Below, piece by piece: positions 60,076 to 64,000 of a stretch of 64,000 nt of DNA. The position numbers and the translations under genes are program-made. Source of the DNA: Kyrpidia tusciae DSM 2912 (GTDB lineage Bacteria > Bacillota > Bacilli > Kyrpidiales > Kyrpidiaceae). The notes beneath the pieces were generated by a model that saw only the letters and a list, made by a program, of their open reading frames with translations, had not been told where the DNA came from and made no database searches. Numbering within the stretch: position 1 is the stretch's first letter; every line of letters starts with the position of its first letter. The DNA is taken from NCBI RefSeq assembly GCF_000092905.1, contig NC_014098.1:1054001-1118000 (forward strand), written 5' to 3'.

Positions 60076-62712
60076 GTGAAGGGCGCAGAGATTCGAAAGA
60101 AATTCCTGGAGTTCTTCGCATCTAAAGATCATGACGTCTATCCCAGCGCCAGTCTCGTCCCGGTGGACGATCCGTCGCTGTTGTGGATCAACGCAGGTAT
60201 GGCGCCGTTGAAGCCTTTTTTCGACGGGCGCAAAGTGCCGCCGAATCCGCGCATCGCCAGTTCTCAGAAGTGCATTCGAACCAACGACATTGAGAATGTC
60301 GGGAAGACGGCCCGGCATCAGACCTTTTTCGAGATGTTGGGGAACTTCTCCATCGGGGACTATTTTAAGAAAGAGGCCATCGACTGGGCCTGGGAGTTCC
60401 TCACCGAGCACATGGGTCTGGATCCCGAGCGCCTGTCGGTGACGATTCATCCCGAAGATGACGAGGCTTACGAGCTGTGGCACCGGCGGATTGGGGTGCC
60501 CGCCCACCGGATTTTCCGGATGGAGGACAACTTTTGGGAAATCGGGGAGGGCCCCAGCGGGCCATGCTCCGAGATTTTCTACGATCGGGGAGAAAATCGG
60601 GGCTGTGGGCGGCCGGAGTGCAACGTCGGGTGTGAGTGCGACCGCTTCCTGGAGATTTGGAACCTGGTGTTTACGCAGTTCAATCACAATCCCGACGGCA
60701 CGTATACGCCGCTTCCAAAGAAGAACATCGACACGGGAATGGGCCTGGAGCGAATGGCGTCCGTCATGCAGGATGTGGACAGCAACTTTGATACCGATCT
60801 GTTCCGACCCATCATCGAAGCGGCTGCCGAGGCGGCTGGAGTCCAGTACGGCCAAGAAAAACAGTGGGATGTCGCCCTCAAAGTGATCGCCGACCACATT
60901 CGGACGGCGGTCTTCGCCGTGGGGGACGGGGTTCTGCCCGGCAACGAAGGGCGGAGCTATATCATCCGCAGGCTCTTGAGGCGGGCGGTGCGATACGGGC
61001 GGAATCTGGGGTTCGACCGTCCGTTCTTGTACCGGTTGGTGCCGGTGGTCGGGGAGGTTATGGGGGAAGCGTATCCCGAGATCGTCGAAAAAGGCGATTT
61101 TATCGTACGGGCGGTCAAGGCGGAAGAGGAGCGGTTTCTGGAAACTCTGGCCGAAGGCGAGCAGGTGCTGGAAGACTATATCGAGAAGCTGCGGTCGGCG
61201 GGTCGGACGACCCTGGCCGGGGAAGACGCTTTCCGGCTTTATGACACTTTCGGCTTCCCCATCGATCTCACCAAGGAGATTGCCAGCGAGCAAGGGATCG
61301 ACGTGGATGAAGAGGGGTTCGCCCAGGCTTTGGAGGCTCAGAGAGAGCGGGCCCGGGCGGCTCGGCAGGACGTGGAGAGCATGCAGTCCAAGCGAGGGGT
61401 GTTGGTGGATCTTGAGGCCCCGAGTCGCTTTGTCGGCTACGAAGTATTGGAGACCCAAAGCCGGGTCGAGGTGCTGGTGGTGGATGACCGGGTGGTGGAG
61501 CGGGTATCCGAGGGCGACCAGTGTTTGATCGTGTTGAATGAGACGCCCTTTTACGCCGAGAGCGGCGGCCAGGTGGCCGATCGGGGCACCATCGAAACCG
61601 CCACTGCCCGGCTGGAGGTGGAAGATGTGCAAAAGGCCCCCCGGGGGCAGCACGTGCACCGGTGCCGGGTGGTGAGGGGCACGGTGACGGCCGGGGAAGT
61701 GGTGCGGGCTCGGGTGGATCGCCGCTACCGGGAGGATATCATCAAGAATCACACCGCTACCCATCTGTTGCACAAAGCCCTGCGGGAGGTGCTCGGGGAG
61801 CACGTGGCCCAGGCGGGATCCCTGGTGGCGGACAGCCGGCTGCGTTTTGACTTCTCTCATTATGGCCCTTTGGCGCCGGAAGAGCTGGAGGCGGTGGAAC
61901 GGGTCGTGAATGAGGAGATCTGGCGCAATGAACCCGTGGACATTCGGGAGATGCCCCTGGATGAAGCCAAAGCCATGGGAGCCATGGCACTGTTCGGAGA
62001 AAAATACGGTGAGCGGGTCCGGGTGGTCAAAGCGGGGGATTTCAGCATTGAACTGTGCGGAGGGTGCCACGTCCGCCGGACGAGTGAGATCGGGGTATTC
62101 AAAATTGTTTCGGAAACGGGGATCGGTTCGGGAGTGCGGCGGATTGAGGCAGTGACGGGTCGCCACGCCTACGCATTTCTGGATTCGCGCCTGAAGGGGT
62201 TGGATCGGGCCGCGTCCCTCCTGCGAGTGGCCCCGGCGGATGTGCCGGATAAGTTAGAGCAAGTCCTCGGGGACATGAAAGAGACGGAGCGCGAGCTGGA
62301 GTCTTGGCGGGACCGCTGGATCCGCGGCCAGGCTCTGCGGCTGGCGGATCGCGTGACTGACATCCAGGGGGTGCCCGTTGTTGCCGAGGTTGTGGAGGGC
62401 GCGACTCCAGACCAGATGAGGCGAATGGTGGACGTGCTGTGGGAGACGATCCACTCCGGAGTCGTGGTGCTCGGGTCCAAACAAGAAGACAAGGTCATGT
62501 TCGTGGCGGCGGTATCCCCGGATTGGGTGGCGAAGGGTCTCCACGCCGGACAGTTGGTAAAAGAGGTGGCCGCTGCGGCCGGGGGTGGCGGTGGCGGGAA
62601 GCCTGACCTCGCCCAAGCGGGCGGGCGACATCCGGAGAAATTGGCAGAGGCACTTTCCCGGGTGCCGGGGTGGGTGATGCGCCAACGAGGGGCCGGGGCT
62701 CGCAGCTGTTAA
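60076..62712 (+). CDS. alaS: Alanyl-tRNA synthetase
   Basis: This 878-residue class II synthetase charges tRNA-Ala. The catalytic core begins EIRKKFLEFFASKDH and has the motif 2 region CIRTNDIENVG. The editing domain carries HTATHLLH and the distal CGGCHVRRTSEIG zinc site. A C-terminal C-Ala-like domain ends with a Gly-rich, DHHA1-type region (AAGGGGGGKPDLAQAGG). The GTG start has GGGAGG upstream and follows the T-box terminator. An IS607-type element begins within about 50 bp of its stop. Confidence 0.96.
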   Translation: MKGAEIRKKFLEFFASKDHDVYPSASLVPVDDPSLLWINAGMAPLKPFFDGRKVPPNPRIASSQKCIRTNDIENVGKTARHQTFFEMLGNFSIGDYFKKEAIDWAWEFLTEHMGLDPERLSVTIHPEDDEAYELWHRRIGVPAHRIFRMEDNFWEIGEGPSGPCSEIFYDRGENRGCGRPECNVGCECDRFLEIWNLVFTQFNHNPDGTYTPLPKKNIDTGMGLERMASVMQDVDSNFDTDLFRPIIEAAAEAAGVQYGQEKQWDVALKVIADHIRTAVFAVGDGVLPGNEGRSYIIRRLLRRAVRYGRNLGFDRPFLYRLVPVVGEVMGEAYPEIVEKGDFIVRAVKAEEERFLETLAEGEQVLEDYIEKLRSAGRTTLAGEDAFRLYDTFGFPIDLTKEIASEQGIDVDEEGFAQALEAQRERARAARQDVESMQSKRGVLVDLEAPSRFVGYEVLETQSRVEVLVVDDRVVERVSEGDQCLIVLNETPFYAESGGQVADRGTIETATARLEVEDVQKAPRGQHVHRCRVVRGTVTAGEVVRARVDRRYREDIIKNHTATHLLHKALREVLGEHVAQAGSLVADSRLRFDFSHYGPLAPEELEAVERVVNEEIWRNEPVDIREMPLDEAKAMGAMALFGEKYGERVRVVKAGDFSIELCGGCHVRRTSEIGVFKIVSETGIGSGVRRIEAVTGRHAYAFLDSRLKGLDRAASLLRVAPADVPDKLEQVLGDMKETERELESWRDRWIRGQALRLADRVTDIQGVPVVAEVVEGATPDQMRRMVDVLWETIHSGVVVLGSKQEDKVMFVAAVSPDWVAKGLHAGQLVKEVAAAAGGGGGGKPDLAQAGGRHPEKLAEALSRVPGWVMRQRGAGARSC

Positions 62713-62765
62713 GTAAAACTTAGATATAGATTGATATTCTTACTCATTTTGTGTAGAATTTGACC

Positions 62766-63407
62766 ATGAAGGTTCCCATTGGAAAAGCCGCCAAAGAGTT
62801 GGGAGTGTCGCCGGAGACGTTGCGCCGCTGGGAAGCGGAAGGAAAGATCCGGGTGGAGCGGACACCTGGAGGTCACCGCCGGTACGATCTTGCCAGCCTT
62901 CGCGGATGGTCCCGAAAGGAGCCGGAGCCCAAAGAGCGGATCACGCTCGCCTATGCCCGGGTCTCCAGCCACGACCAGAAAGCGGATTTGGAGAGGCAGG
63001 TGGAGTTGCTGGAGACCTTTTGCGCCGCGAACGGGTGGCGGTTTGAAGTTCTTCGCGATCTGGGTTCCGGGCTGAACTACCACAAACGGGGCCTGCGGGA
63101 ACTCATTCGCCGGATCTGTTCCGGCGAGGTGGGCCGGTTGGTGATCACCCACAAGGACCGCCTGCTTCGTTTCGGGTCGGATTTGGTGTTCTCGCTCTGC
63201 GAGCATTTCGGCACGGAGGTGGTCATCAGGGGTGCCTCGGAAGAGGCAACCTTTGAGGAAGAGCTGGCGCAGGACGTGCTGGAGATCATCACGGTGTTTT
63301 CGGCCCGGCTGTACGGGAGCCGGAGCCGATCGATTAGAGACATCATGAAGACGTTGAGGGAGGCGGCCGATGCCATCCGTCCTGAAAATGCTTCTGGAAG
63401 TGGATGA
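62766..63407 (+). CDS. tnpA: IS607-family TnpA serine recombinase
   Basis: This 213-residue protein has a MerR-like helix-turn-helix (IGKAAKELGVSPETLRRWEAEGKI region, residues 4-29) and then a serine-recombinase domain with the catalytic Ser in YARVSS (about 67-68) and the Arg-rich HKDRLLRFG. HTH-first order is typical of IS607 TnpA. A TAGAAT -10-like sequence lies just upstream, but no good ribosome binding site is seen. The frame overlaps tnpB by 38 bp. Confidence 0.93.
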   Translation: MKVPIGKAAKELGVSPETLRRWEAEGKIRVERTPGGHRRYDLASLRGWSRKEPEPKERITLAYARVSSHDQKADLERQVELLETFCAANGWRFEVLRDLGSGLNYHKRGLRELIRRICSGEVGRLVITHKDRLLRFGSDLVFSLCEHFGTEVVIRGASEEATFEEELAQDVLEIITVFSARLYGSRSRSIRDIMKTLREAADAIRPENASGSG

Positions 63408-64000
63408 ACACACGGCGGCGATTCTGGACGGGCAGTCGCGAATCGCCAACTGGCTGTACAACCGCCTGCTGGAGGAAGCGAACGAACTGCGCCGGCGGTT
63501 CCGGCAGACCCAGGACCCGGAAGCGGCCAAGGTGCTGTACACCGAACGCGGCCTGCGGGATCGGGTTCCGGCGCTCAAACAGGAGTATCCGTTCCTGCGG
63601 ACGGTGTATTCGTCCGTGCTGAAGAATGCGGCCCTGCGGCTGAGCGGAGCGATCCGGAAATACCAGAAGGCCCGTCGCGAAAAGGGGGCATCGAGCGTCG
63701 GCTGGCCGAAGTTCCGGTCGTGGAAGCGGGAATGGTTCTCCCTGCAATACGACGAGCCGTGGAAGGGGTACCGGTTGGAGGGCCGGAAGCTGGAGGTGTC
63801 CCTGGGGAAGGTGCTGGACGAAGGAACGGGCAAAGAGAAGCAAGCCCAGGTGACGGCCCGGCTGGCGGAACCCTTGCCCGATTGGTTCGAGGCGGGAATG
63901 GTTCGCCAGCTTCGGATTGTCAAGGAAGGGAAGCTGTTTTACGCGGTCTTCACGGTCAGGCGGCCCGTGCCGGCCCGGCGGTCTGTGGGGCGGGTGATTG
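63370..64000 (+). CDS. tnpB: TnpB RNA-guided nuclease-like protein, N-terminal part (runs off window)
   Basis: An ATG at 63370 opens a frame without stop to the window end (210 residues). WLYNRLLEEANELRR, TVYSSVLKNAALRLSGAIRKY and GWPKFRSWKREWFSLQY are the usual N-terminal blocks of IS200/605- and IS607-type TnpB, ancestors of Cas12 nucleases. The RuvC active site lies outside the window. In this family the element's right end gives the guide RNA, so that part is not visible either. Confidence 0.85.
   Translation, partial: MPSVLKMLLEVDEHTAAILDGQSRIANWLYNRLLEEANELRRRFRQTQDPEAAKVLYTERGLRDRVPALKQEYPFLRTVYSSVLKNAALRLSGAIRKYQKARREKGASSVGWPKFRSWKREWFSLQYDEPWKGYRLEGRKLEVSLGKVLDEGTGKEKQAQVTARLAEPLPDWFEAGMVRQLRIVKEGKLFYAVFTVRRPVPARRSVGRVI

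Larger units (their letters stand above)
62713..64000 (+). mobile_element. IS607-family element, left part
   Basis: A tnpA serine recombinase with overlapping tnpB identifies IS607 architecture. Such elements have no inverted repeats or target duplications, so the left edge cannot be fixed; the AT-rich switch just after the alaS stop is the probable boundary. The right end lies beyond the window. Confidence 0.8.

Noticed and set aside
60058-62166. A 702-codon open frame antisense to alaS
   Set aside because: High GC with G/C in third positions opens long antisense frames; alaS is unmistakable and the antisense protein has no recognisable domain.
1-64000. CRISPR arrays, rRNA and tRNA genes
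   Set aside because: No regularly spaced direct repeats and no tRNA or rRNA sequences were noticed on either strand; the only tandem repeats are coding ones at 22696-22850.

Overview
The window is about 60% GC, gene-dense chromosomal DNA of an endospore-forming Firmicute. Three things point there: the Bacillus-type order hisS-aspS-6S RNA-rarA-cymR-iscS-mnmA, an alaS T-box, and a fadN-fadA-fadE operon with YmfF/YmfH, YerB, CwlC-like and FdhD/YjgC-type proteins. High GC, an IcmF acyl-CoA mutase and an R2lox operon suggest a thermophilic Alicyclobacillaceae genome of the Kyrpidia kind. The genus is an inference, not a proof.

Left third (1-16.4 kb) is acyl-CoA and lipid metabolism. It holds the 3' end of icmF, a FabF-like ketosynthase with a coupled acyl-CoA ligase (minus strand), and the divergent beta-oxidation operon fadN-fadA-fadE. 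Next come a GAF-LuxR regulator (minus strand) and a divergent four-gene operon: SCP2 protein, zinc alcohol dehydrogenase, R2-like ligand-binding oxidase (R2lox) and aldehyde dehydrogenase. The operon looks like an uncharacterised oxidation route (ligand to alcohol to aldehyde to acid) and is the best candidate here for a new system.

16.6-23 kb is an envelope-associated cluster of mostly unknown genes: a UbiB/ABC1 kinase-like protein, secreted proteins of the DUF6230 kind, a DUF6114 membrane protein, and an Sm-like protein with a Gly-Tyr repeat tail. 23-31.8 kb holds a GNAT acetyltransferase, a molybdate/tungstate-type ABC permease with an ATPase whose motifs are badly degenerate, a CwlC-like amidase, a CPBP-family membrane protein, a type II NADH dehydrogenase, the YmfF/YmfH M16 pair, and an Nfu scaffold.

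31.8-36.4 kb is on the minus strand: hemL, an orphan OmpR-type regulator, a YerB lipoprotein and a UDP-GlcNAc 2-epimerase. 36.6-39.3 kb is an SsuBCA-type ABC operon. A complete 2,666-bp insertion sequence (39350-42015), with perfect 21-bp terminal repeats and a 9-bp target duplication, sits directly after its last gene. The element carries a DruA-like (DUF4338) protein plus a DDE transposase.

42-50 kb is the translation and sulfur block: hisS, aspS, 6S RNA, rarA, cymR, iscS, mnmA, then a small SPW-type membrane protein. 50.3-57.2 kb is a formate dehydrogenase island: fdhD, DUF2294, a large Fe-S/Mo formate dehydrogenase, DUF1641, moeA and mobA. The window ends with a zinc-ribbon protein, a UbiA/MqnP prenyltransferase, an AI-2E family transporter, T-box-controlled alaS, and an IS607-type element (tnpA plus partial tnpB) that starts just after the alaS stop.
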